A stretch of 28,395 bases of DNA from NCBI GenBank assembly GCA_002455955.1, contig DKLZ01000021.1, positions 1 to 28,395 of the forward strand. The letters are read 5' to 3'. This DNA is from Dehalococcoidia bacterium UBA6627. GTDB taxonomy: Bacteria > Chloroflexota > Dehalococcoidia > UBA2979. The notes under the pieces were generated by a model. The model was not told the origin of the DNA and ran no database searches. It was given only the letters and a program-made list of their open reading frames with translations. How positions within the stretch are numbered: the first letter of the stretch is position 1; every line of letters starts with the position of its first letter. The translations under genes and the position numbers were made by a program. Below, in pieces: positions 8,364 to 16,086 of this stretch.

Positions 8364-9832
8364 AAACCAACGCGTCTGCTCCATTAGCACGCCTCCGCGA
8401 ACAGCATCCTGCACCTCGGCTACCTCGCATTCTCGTCCACTGTGGGACAGCCGGAAATGCTATGGGAGCAACACGTTACTTGGAGGAACTGCGAATCGCT
8501 CTGGGTGATCGTTCAGACTCAGTGGTCGAAGCGGCATCTGACGGCGCCAACTGGGCCGCCCCGGCGGCGACAGTTGCACAGGGAACCTACATGCGCCGAT
8601 TCGAGCGTCTCGACCTTCACGGTATCGATGACGTAATCGCTTGCTTCAACGGAGATTGTGGCGACGAAGCCAACTACGCGGGGACCGGTGGACGGGGTCT
8701 TACCGCACGTCTCGGTCGCAACGACGGGACACTAGGAGATGTTCTGGCGCAAGGTGGCTACAGCGCACTTGATCGCGCGTTGACCAGTACGCCAGAGCAA
8801 CTTCTTGATGCGATAGAAGATGCGGGCTTCACTGGCCGTGGCGGTGCGCATTTCCCCGTTGCTACAAAATGGCGACTTGCAGCAGCAGACACACACCGCC
8901 CCCGAATGCTCGTCGTAAACGCAGAAGAGGGGGAACCAGGCGTATTTAAGGATCGCCATCTTCTCGAGGGAGACCCTCACCGATTAATCGAAGGCATATT
9001 GATTGCCCACTATGCCGTCGGGTTCGAACGTGCCTATGTCTACATCAACGGACAGGCAAGGACAGCACGTGCGATCTTCGAAAATGCCCTTGCTGATGCA
9101 GCTGCGGCAGAAATCTTCAGTGGCGCTGCTTGGAACCAAACCTTCGGACTGAAGATCCATGTTCGTTCAGGTGCGGGTGGGTACGTTTGCGGAGAAGAAT
9201 CAGTAATACTCAACAGCATCGAAGGTGAGCGTCCAGTTCCACGCTACAAGCCACCCTATGCCACCGACCGAGGTCTTTTCGGCAACCCCACCATCATCAA
9301 CAATGCAGAGACGCTCTGCGCCATTACCACCGTATTCGAAAAACCTCCGCCACCAACTAAACTCGTCTCGCTCTCAGGTGATGTACCTCGCCCTGGTCTC
9401 TACGAGATCCCTGTAGATGGGGCCACGACCTGGACGAGCCTACTTGTCATGGCAGGGACAAATCCTCTGGATGTGCAAGCGATCCTGATCGGAGGTCCTT
9501 CTGGCGTGTTCGTGATGGCTGAACAATTCGAGGAAGTACTCGAAATGCGATCATTGGGTGCTGGTGGAGTGGTAGCCTTCGGTTCAAACACGGATCTCTC
9601 CCAAATTACACGCGAATTAGCTTCTTACAACATGAGAGAGTCATGCGGTGAGTGCACACCGTGCCGCGAAGGTACCACCCGCATGGTCGCACTTCTCGAG
9701 CATCCGGCTGAGCATCGGAAGGAAATCGCTAACCTAATTGAGATACTAACCGAGGGATCGCTCTGCCAACTCGGCGGTATGGCCGGCCGGCCAATTCAAT
9801 CTGCACTCGACCAATTCCCCACAGCCTTCTAA
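8360..9832 (+). CDS. NuoF-like NAD/FMN-binding flavoprotein subunit (FdsB-type)
   Basis: 490 residues, starting at a GTG that overlaps the previous stop. It binds FMN and NAD(H) and passes electrons between NAD and the iron-sulfur chain. Landmarks are GRGGAHF (159-165; the usual motif is GRGGAGF), NAEEGEPG (187-194), GAGGYVCGEES, and the [4Fe-4S] motif CGECTPC (Cys429, Cys432, Cys435) with Cys469 in SLCQLGG. Residues ~20-110 resemble the thioredoxin-like N-terminal domain of FdsB/HoxF proteins but keep only part of the cysteine pattern (HCGTAGNA, then CFNGDC), so a second [2Fe-2S] cluster there is doubtful. The domain order and neighbours support a soluble FdsGBA-type enzyme. Confidence 0.93.
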   Translation: MKTNASAPLARLREQHPAPRLPRILVHCGTAGNAMGATRYLEELRIALGDRSDSVVEAASDGANWAAPAATVAQGTYMRRFERLDLHGIDDVIACFNGDCGDEANYAGTGGRGLTARLGRNDGTLGDVLAQGGYSALDRALTSTPEQLLDAIEDAGFTGRGGAHFPVATKWRLAAADTHRPRMLVVNAEEGEPGVFKDRHLLEGDPHRLIEGILIAHYAVGFERAYVYINGQARTARAIFENALADAAAAEIFSGAAWNQTFGLKIHVRSGAGGYVCGEESVILNSIEGERPVPRYKPPYATDRGLFGNPTIINNAETLCAITTVFEKPPPPTKLVSLSGDVPRPGLYEIPVDGATTWTSLLVMAGTNPLDVQAILIGGPSGVFVMAEQFEEVLEMRSLGAGGVVAFGSNTDLSQITRELASYNMRESCGECTPCREGTTRMVALLEHPAEHRKEIANLIEILTEGSLCQLGGMAGRPIQSALDQFPTAF

Positions 9833-9881
9833 CACTGAATTACCATATGCGAATAGATTCACACCAGCCCGGAGCTCGATC

Positions 9882-12719
9882 ATGATGGCAACATCCCCCA
9901 CGAACGAGAACTCAATACTCGATGTTATCGAAGCATCAGTCACGATCATCGTCAACGGTCGTGAAGTTCTTGTTCCTCGCAGCGCAATGCTCCTAGATGC
10001 CGTGCTCGCCGCCGGTATCGATCTACCACACCTTTGCAAACCTGAAAGCCGTAACCCGCTGGGAGCATGCCGCACTTGCCTCATCGAAATTGAAGGAACA
10101 CCGCGTCTCGCGGCCTCCTGTCATACACCTGTCGCTGACGGCATGATCGTCAACACCACATCAGAGCGAGTCACACGTGTTCGACGTGGCGTACTCGATC
10201 TAACCATAGGGATGTCGGATGATGGCCGAGGCCGTGGTCTAGCTGCTGAACATGCACGCTCTCACGGCATTGAGATGTCGTCCTTCACACCGAGCCCAAG
10301 ACATCCTCGTGATGAATCGAACATCTTCTTTCAGTTGAATATGTCGGACTGTATTCTTTGCGGCCGCTGCGTCGACGCCTGCCAACGAACGCAACATATC
10401 GGAGCAATCGGCATCAACGGACGGGGAGAAACGGCTCGAATTGGGTCCGCTTTCGACTCCCTATGGGAAGAGTCGACCTGTACCTCTTGTGGACAATGTG
10501 TCTCACAGTGCCCCACCGGTGCCCTTCTTCCTAAACACAGTGACCCTGCGACCGCCAGCCGTAGTAACAGCGCTAATGATGATGTGACTACCACTACATG
10601 CCCCTACTGCGGTGTTGGCTGTGGACTAAAAGTACATAAATCAAACGGACAGATCTCTTGGGTCGACGGAGATCACAGTAATGACTCATCTCAGGGGATG
10701 ACCTGCGTCAAAGGACGCTTCGGGCTCGAGTTTGCACAATCCGACGAACGCCTGACCACGCCGTTAATCCGCCGTAATGACAAATTGGAATCAGCCAGTT
10801 GGGATGACGCATTAGACCTTGTCGCTCACCGTTTTGCCGACTCTATCGGCTCTTTTGCTTCAATTGCCTCAGCAAAAGCAACTAATGAAGACGGCTACGT
10901 ATTACAGAAGTTTACACGTGCTGTAATGGGAACAAACTCAGTCGATCATTGCTCCCGACTCTGTCACGCACCATCCGTTGTAGCACTCATGGAACAGGTC
11001 GGCTCTGGTGCCACCAGTAACTCCTATGAGGATTACGATCAGGCAGGCACCTTACTCGTCGTTGGCAGTGATACTGGACAAAATCACCCTGTCGTGGCCT
11101 CTCGACTCCGACGTGCCGTACAAGAACGCGGAGCATCTCTGGTCGTTGTTAATCCGATCCGGATCGATCTCTGTGACACGGCTGAAGTCCACCTCCAACC
11201 GCACCCCGGAACCGACATCGCGCTATTTAACGCGATGGCCCATGTGATTCTCAAAGAGAATTTGCAGAATAATGCATTTATAGACTCCCGAACCGAGGGA
11301 TTCGACGCCTGGCGAAAAGTAGTCGAGCAAGTTTCACCTGAAATCGCAGAATCAATTACCGGAGTCTCCGCAAAAGACATTCGTACCGCTGCTCGACTCT
11401 ATGCTCGTCCGCAGCCGGGACAAAACGGTGAAGAGCGGGGCTCGTGCCTAATCTGGGGCATGGGGGTTACTCAGCACACCATGGGATCAGACAACGCTCG
11501 CTCGCTAATTAACCTTGCTCTGCTCACCGGTCAGGTCGGCGGTTTTGGAAATGGCATCTCACCGCTACGAGGCCAAAATAACGTCCAAGGTTGTTCCGAT
11601 TCAGGCTGCCTCCCTAATGTCATGCCTGGCTATGAACCAGTAGACGACCTCGAAGTCAACGCTCGCTGGTCGAAGGCATGGGATTCAGATCTACCGACAG
11701 ATCCAGGCCTCCAATCGACTGCAATGATTGAAAGAATGCTTACTGGTGATCTCAAGGCAATGTACGTTGTCGGTGAAAATCCGTTGCTCTCTGATCCCTA
11801 CCTTGCACACGCGCGAGAGGCTTTCGAACGACTCGACTTCCTAGTCGTACAAGACATTTTCATGCATGAAACCGCCGAGATCGCAGATGTCGTATTACCA
11901 GCAGTTTCGTTCGCAGAAAAGTACGGTACTTTTACGAATAGTGAACGTCGAGTCCAGCTCGTGCGACCAATTATCGAGCCACTAGGAAAAGCACGAGATG
12001 ACTGGGCGATCACAAACGAAATCGCACGCCGCATCCTTCAAATCCTAGAACGATCCGCTTTTGGCTTTCAGCACAATTCATCCACGGAAATCTTCGAGGA
12101 GATGACCAAACTGACACCGATCATTGCCGGACTCTCGCATGAGCGTCTCGAGCAAGACGGTGGGATCCAATGGCCCTGTCCGGATTATGAACACCCCGGG
12201 ACACCTCGATTATTCGAAAATAGCTTCCCCCGTGGAAGAGGGAAATTTGTTGCTGTCGAACAAGGGCCCCCAGCTGCTGAACTACCTTCTAAGAAATTTC
12301 CGCTCACTCTCATCACTGGGCGTTCTCTCTATCACTGGCATGGTGGAGTCATAACCCGGCACGTTCCCGGTCTACTTGCCACAGTTCCAGTTGTTACCGT
12401 GGACATACATGCTGACGATGCAAAACGGCTGGGGTTTTCAAATGGCGAAGATGTCCAAATCGCTTCTCGACGTGGCGAGATCGTAGCTGAAGTTCACATC
12501 AGTGACCGAATGCAGCGTGGTGAAATATTTGTGCCCTTCGTGCAGCTCCAGGGGGTTGCCGCTAACTTCCTGACCAACGACCAGCTTGATACAGCTGCCG
12601 GTATACCTGAGTACAAGGCTTGCGCTGTCCGACTTGAGGCTCCGGGTACACCTTCCCGGAAAGGTCGAGGGCCGCGAATGCAGCGAAAAAGTGGCATCAC
12701 CGTTGGTAATAGAACCTAG
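9882..12719 (+). CDS. fdhF: Formate dehydrogenase alpha subunit, Mo/W-bis-MGD
   Basis: 945 residues. It oxidises formate to CO2 (or the reverse) and hands electrons to the NuoF-like subunit. In order: an N-terminal plant-type [2Fe-2S] domain (Cys52, Cys63, Cys66, Cys80), two ferredoxin [4Fe-4S] motifs (Cys157/160/163/167 and Cys200/203/206/210), the molybdopterin-oxidoreductase [4Fe-4S] motif (Cys240/243/247/275), then the catalytic domains. RLCHAPSV places Cys361 as the metal ligand with His362 next to it, so this is the cysteine, not selenocysteine, form. GMGVTQHTMGSDN and SPLRGQNNVQGC are typical. The His-x3-Cys-x2-Cys-x5-Cys motif usual between the first two cluster regions is not visible. 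GGAG at 9871-9874 is seven bases before the ATG. Confidence 0.95.
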   Translation: MMATSPTNENSILDVIEASVTIIVNGREVLVPRSAMLLDAVLAAGIDLPHLCKPESRNPLGACRTCLIEIEGTPRLAASCHTPVADGMIVNTTSERVTRVRRGVLDLTIGMSDDGRGRGLAAEHARSHGIEMSSFTPSPRHPRDESNIFFQLNMSDCILCGRCVDACQRTQHIGAIGINGRGETARIGSAFDSLWEESTCTSCGQCVSQCPTGALLPKHSDPATASRSNSANDDVTTTTCPYCGVGCGLKVHKSNGQISWVDGDHSNDSSQGMTCVKGRFGLEFAQSDERLTTPLIRRNDKLESASWDDALDLVAHRFADSIGSFASIASAKATNEDGYVLQKFTRAVMGTNSVDHCSRLCHAPSVVALMEQVGSGATSNSYEDYDQAGTLLVVGSDTGQNHPVVASRLRRAVQERGASLVVVNPIRIDLCDTAEVHLQPHPGTDIALFNAMAHVILKENLQNNAFIDSRTEGFDAWRKVVEQVSPEIAESITGVSAKDIRTAARLYARPQPGQNGEERGSCLIWGMGVTQHTMGSDNARSLINLALLTGQVGGFGNGISPLRGQNNVQGCSDSGCLPNVMPGYEPVDDLEVNARWSKAWDSDLPTDPGLQSTAMIERMLTGDLKAMYVVGENPLLSDPYLAHAREAFERLDFLVVQDIFMHETAEIADVVLPAVSFAEKYGTFTNSERRVQLVRPIIEPLGKARDDWAITNEIARRILQILERSAFGFQHNSSTEIFEEMTKLTPIIAGLSHERLEQDGGIQWPCPDYEHPGTPRLFENSFPRGRGKFVAVEQGPPAAELPSKKFPLTLITGRSLYHWHGGVITRHVPGLLATVPVVTVDIHADDAKRLGFSNGEDVQIASRRGEIVAEVHISDRMQRGEIFVPFVQLQGVAANFLTNDQLDTAAGIPEYKACAVRLEAPGTPSRKGRGPRMQRKSGITVGNRT

Positions 12720-12815
12720 CAAGACGACGGTATCGATCAGAGTGTGTTATTCCCATTTCCGCGGTCAGAGATTCGAGGCCCATCTAATGCAGACTCTGTA
12801 TCGGAAAATACATAC

Positions 12816-13190
12816 TTAGTGCTCTCGCTCTGAAACTCGTCGTCGCTTTCGAATCGCGAGTGTCTCAATCAGTGATACAGCTGAAATGATCAAAGCTCCA
12901 AAGAATGCTGACCAAAAACCATCGACAACGAAATTCAGCTCCAACTGCCCTGCGACCCATGCAGTGAGCCCTAGCAGTGCTGTGTTGACAAATAAAACGA
13001 AAAAACCAAACGTGGCGACAATTAAACAACATGAAGCAAGCATCGCAATCGGTTTCAGTACTACGTTTACAATTGCGAAGATCGCTGTCCCGGCAAGCCA
13101 TGATTGCCAATCATTAATCTCGATACCACTAACGATGACACTGGCGAGGAACAATCCGATGCCATTGACTAAAAATCGCAACAACAACAT
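12816..13190 (-). CDS. Small holin-like (YvlD / Phage_holin_4_2-type) membrane protein
   Basis: 124 residues from the ATG at 13190. There are four hydrophobic segments: LLLRFLVNGIGLFL at the very start, a long pair around KPIAMLASCCLIVATFGFF, and a last one before the basic tail IRKRRR. The LLLRFLVNG start and the NVVLKPI segment match the small YvlD-type membrane family, whose role is unknown despite the holin name. A longer GTG start at 13250 is in frame, but it adds a polar stretch in front of the family's usual N-terminus and has no upstream ribosome-binding site. It converges on the formate dehydrogenase gene across a 96-base gap with no clear terminator. Confidence 0.75.
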   Translation of the reverse strand: MLLLRFLVNGIGLFLASVIVSGIEINDWQSWLAGTAIFAIVNVVLKPIAMLASCCLIVATFGFFVLFVNTALLGLTAWVAGQLELNFVVDGFWSAFFGALIISAVSLIETLAIRKRRRVSEREH

Positions 13191-13323
13191 CGACGGTGAT
13201 CGGTTGATCGGATCACCAAGCTGAAAACGATAGACACGTGCTCCTCTCACTTCAAGACCACACTTAGCTGACCACGTGCTTTCAAATTCTCGAAAGACCT
13301 ACAATGGTTCGCCATCGTGAGTA

Positions 13324-14361
13324 CTAGACCTCATCTAGGTTCACGACACGACCTTCTGCAAGGGATAGGTGAACAGCATCGGTAACGCGCATGTAATGAA
13401 GACCGGCATCAAAGTTAGTCAGCTCCACCGGCTTGTTTTCCCGAATCGAGTCGACAAAGTCTTTTTCAACATTCCAACCGATTGCCGTGCCTTCGTCAGG
13501 TATGACTGACTTCGGATTTTCTCCGAGACTTGCAAAGGTTAAATCATCTTCACCAAGCCAACGTAATGTCCCTTCGGAACCATAGACAGCAATCGTCAGT
13601 GGAGGAGCTGCATGTGTAATAGTACTGATCCGATAATTAACACGAGCACCGTTGGACATTTTTGCAAATACACCAAGACTGTCCGGAATCTCGATGAAAA
13701 AGTCGCGACCTGATGCCTCATCATGGCGAGTCTTCACAAAAGTTTCCCCATCAGCAATCACACTCTCAGTTTCGCCAAACCAACGATTAATAATTTCGTT
13801 GAATATTCCAAACATCATCACATTGTGCCCGGAAAATTCTGTTGCATTACGCCAATGCAATGGAAGGGATCTATCGATCGCCGACCCATTAGTCACATCA
13901 ACGTGCACTTCTCTAATCTCACCTAATACTCGTTCCTTAACAAGCCTTTTAATGGTTCTCCATACCAGTAGATCCATTGGCCCTGGTACCAGTTGAGCAA
14001 CGAGGTCTTCTCGTTGTTGGGATGCGGCCAGCATCTCTCGGGCTTCAGATGCGTTCATCGCCATCCGCGCCTCGCACAATACATGTTTTCCTGATTCGAG
14101 AGCGCGGACCGTATAATCGCGATGGCGATAAGGCCATGTACCAATGCAAATTGCATCAATATCATCAGCCGCAAAAATAGCTGCTGGATCATCCTCTATT
14201 CTGCTGATACCGAATTCATCAGCTACTCTCTGACTACTCTGGGTAGAGCGATTGCAAACAGCAATCGCTGTCACTCCCTCAATGGCGAGCAATCCAGGGA
14301 GATGACGAAGCGTCGTGTTCGCGCCAGCACCTATAAACGCCACACGTAATGGATCGGCCAT
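13324..14361 (-). CDS. Gfo/Idh/MocA family oxidoreductase
   Basis: 345 residues. Family members are NAD(P)-dependent dehydrogenases acting on sugars, inositols and related compounds. An N-terminal Rossmann domain begins VAFIGAGANTTLRH, and the C-terminal alpha/beta domain spans roughly residue 130 onward. The usual EKP motif that supplies a catalytic or cofactor-orienting Lys is CEARM here (Glu97-Ala98-Arg99), so the Lys is missing; activity may differ or be lost. GAGGAG at 14370-14375 (read on the minus strand) precedes the ATG and fixes the start. It is alone on this strand between recF and the holin-like gene. The substrate is unknown. Confidence 0.88.
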   Translation of the reverse strand: MADPLRVAFIGAGANTTLRHLPGLLAIEGVTAIAVCNRSTQSSQRVADEFGISRIEDDPAAIFAADDIDAICIGTWPYRHRDYTVRALESGKHVLCEARMAMNASEAREMLAASQQREDLVAQLVPGPMDLLVWRTIKRLVKERVLGEIREVHVDVTNGSAIDRSLPLHWRNATEFSGHNVMMFGIFNEIINRWFGETESVIADGETFVKTRHDEASGRDFFIEIPDSLGVFAKMSNGARVNYRISTITHAAPPLTIAVYGSEGTLRWLGEDDLTFASLGENPKSVIPDEGTAIGWNVEKDFVDSIRENKPVELTNFDAGLHYMRVTDAVHLSLAEGRVVNLDEV

Positions 14362-14777
14362 GCAAAATACTCCTCGTTCTGTCTAGAAATGATCGTATGT
14401 ATCCCGATCAAGAACACCATTCTCCTGAGCAATAAAATGGAAGCCCGTGCGGGACGATACAGGATATCCGTACCGAAACTCGCAGGAAGCCATCTTTCAG
14501 AAAGAACTTACTCATTTCGAAACACTAATCTGTGATCTAGACAAGCATATCGATATTAATCGACCACTCAGCTTGTCTCTCAAATTATCCTGTTCCGCTG
14601 ACTCGCCGACACTTTGCTGCCCGGAACACGAGCAACTGTACGGTGCTGTTGTGGGTATAGATTCTCTGAATTACTCGAAATTTAGGAGGTACGATCGAGC
14701 TAGATCAACCACCACTGGTAAGCGACTATCGTCACTATGGTCGAGAACTAGGCAAGTCATGTGATAATACGACTGGC
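14362..14777. other. 416-base intergenic region between divergent Gfo/Idh and recF genes
   Basis: This stretch should contain the divergent promoters. It holds one open frame from a GTG at 14447 to 14764 with no family resemblance and no ribosome-binding site, which I do not call. It also has a strong AGGAGG at 14684-14689 with no ATG, GTG or TTG at a usable distance. Apart from the recF -10 candidate, no RNA gene or repeat was recognised. Confidence 0.6.
14760..14768 (+). promoter_or_regulatory. Extended -10 promoter candidate for recF
   Basis: TGTGATAAT fits the extended -10 pattern TGnTATAAT with one mismatch. It ends nine bases before the recF ATG at 14778, and no Shine-Dalgarno sequence lies between, so recF would be leaderless or nearly so. 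The same nonamer occurs upstream of the XRE regulator. No convincing -35 box was seen. Confidence 0.4.
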
Positions 14778-15953
14778 ATGCATCTGACACGACTCTCGTT
14801 GACAAACATCCGTACCTATGAACGTCTCGAGCTGGAGCTTGAGCGCGGAATTCATGTAATCGCCGGTGAAAACGCTTCCGGAAAGTCGAATCTCCTCGAT
14901 GCCGTAGCAATGCTGGCTACAACACGTAGCCAGCGTGGTGGACACGATATCGATCTGATTCGTTGGCAAGCACTTCGTGACGAAACATTGCCCGGGGGGC
15001 GAATTGTCGGCGAGATCGACAAACGCGATGGACAAACGACCCTCGAAATTGCCGTGGTAGCTAGTGAAAACGACTCCGATGCTAATCGTCGAACCTCTCG
15101 TCGATTCCGCGTCAATGCTGTTGCCCGCCGTGCGTCTGACCTTATTGGTCAGCTCCGTGTTGTTATGTTCTCAGCTGAAGACTTAACTATTATCTCCGGT
15201 TCACCATCAGGTCGGCGACGCTACCTCGATCTGACGATATCTCAGTTCGATCCAACGTACGTGCGCGCTTCTCAGCGCTATAGCCGTGTACTACAACAGC
15301 GAAATAGTCTGCTACGTCGACTCCGCGAACACCATGGTAGTCTTGATGAACTTGATTTCTGGGATGATGAATTAACGACTGCTGGCTCTGTGATCTTTCA
15401 AGCACGTGCTGCAACACTAACTCGCCTAGGGCAGGATGCTGCAATTCGATACCCGACCCTTGGCTCACCTAATGAAAAGCTTTCTGTTCGCTATAAGCCG
15501 GCACTTCCAGTCGCATTAATCCAGAACGTCCCTAGAGACGAATTTGAAAGTGACTTCCGGAGCGCCATCGAGGAAGGGCGCCAGCAAGATGTCTGGAAAG
15601 GGGGCACTCAGATTGGCCCTCATCGAGACGATATCGAATTCCAAATCAGTGGTCGTGATGCGGCTGTCTCAGCCTCAAGAGGTCAACAACGTACCGCAGC
15701 CCTCGCTCTGCGACTCTCTGAAGTCGCCTTATCATGCGAGATCACTGGAGATCCGCCGGTCCTACTCCTTGATGACATGCTATCCGAGCTCGATGCAAAC
15801 CATCGCAAACGAGTCATTGAAACAGCATATGAGGTTGACCAAGTCCTGATCACCACGCCGGATTTTGACCGTCCTACCGCCAGCGAACTGCCCGATGCGA
15901 TTCGCTATCGACTCGTCATGGGCACTCTGAATCGTGCCGAAGAATCTTTATAG
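14778..15953 (+). CDS. recF: DNA replication and repair protein RecF
   Basis: 391 residues. RecF is an SMC-like ATPase that, with RecO and RecR, loads RecA at single-strand gaps. The start HLTRLSLTNIRTYERLELEL is typical. Walker A is GENASGKSN (30-38). The middle has VVMFSAEDLTIISGSPSGRRRYLDL, split here as MFSAEDL and SGRRRYLDL, a strong RecF signature. The signature region ASRGQQRTAALALRLSE and Walker B LLLDDMLSELD (Asp332, Asp333) are both present. In many bacteria recF lies beside dnaN and gyrB; here it stands alone between unrelated genes and converges on the VWA gene. Confidence 0.96.
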   Translation: MHLTRLSLTNIRTYERLELELERGIHVIAGENASGKSNLLDAVAMLATTRSQRGGHDIDLIRWQALRDETLPGGRIVGEIDKRDGQTTLEIAVVASENDSDANRRTSRRFRVNAVARRASDLIGQLRVVMFSAEDLTIISGSPSGRRRYLDLTISQFDPTYVRASQRYSRVLQQRNSLLRRLREHHGSLDELDFWDDELTTAGSVIFQARAATLTRLGQDAAIRYPTLGSPNEKLSVRYKPALPVALIQNVPRDEFESDFRSAIEEGRQQDVWKGGTQIGPHRDDIEFQISGRDAAVSASRGQQRTAALALRLSEVALSCEITGDPPVLLLDDMLSELDANHRKRVIETAYEVDQVLITTPDFDRPTASELPDAIRYRLVMGTLNRAEESL

Positions 15954-16033
15954 AAATGTCAGACAGAACTGGCTTCAGATTTGGTAAAAGTCAGAAAGTA
16001 GCTATCAAACGCGAGAAAAGACAGACATGAGAA

Positions 16034-16053
16034 AATTGTTGAGTTCAACAATT
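16034..16053 (-). terminator. Possible terminator hairpin between convergent recF and VWA genes
   Basis: AATTGTTGA (16034-16042) and TCAACAATT (16045-16053) form a perfect inverted repeat that would fold as an eight- or nine-pair AT-rich hairpin. On the minus strand it is followed by TTTTC, which fits a weak terminator for the VWA gene. On the plus strand no T-run follows. The low G+C of the stem makes an operator an alternative. Confidence 0.35.
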
Positions 16054-16086
16054 GTGGTGAAAACCAGTTATGTAAAAAGACTCAGC

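Noticed and set aside
7932..9832. Complex I (Nuo) operon
   Set aside because: Only NuoE- and NuoF-like genes are present, followed by a formate dehydrogenase alpha subunit; no membrane Nuo subunits.
9746..10084. Minus-strand open frame across the nuoF-like/fdhF junction
   Set aside because: It lies opposite conserved coding sequence of two genes and shows no family motif.
10962..10964. Possible selenocysteine in the formate dehydrogenase
   Set aside because: The metal-ligand codon is TGT (Cys), not TGA, so no selenocysteine machinery is needed.
12494..12722. Minus-strand open frames at the end of the formate dehydrogenase gene
   Set aside because: They are shadows of a conserved coding region without their own ribosome-binding site or domain.
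13191..13250. N-terminal extension of the holin-like protein from a GTG
   Set aside because: It adds a polar segment before the usual first membrane helix and has no ribosome-binding site upstream of the GTG.
14684..14689. Strong Shine-Dalgarno-like AGGAGG
   Set aside because: No ATG, GTG or TTG at a usable distance downstream, so it does not mark a gene.
14447..14764. Open frame of 105 codons between the Gfo/Idh and recF genes
   Set aside because: GTG start without a ribosome-binding site, no recognisable domain, and a C-terminus of low-complexity Ser/Thr/Arg residues. It would also overlap the recF promoter.
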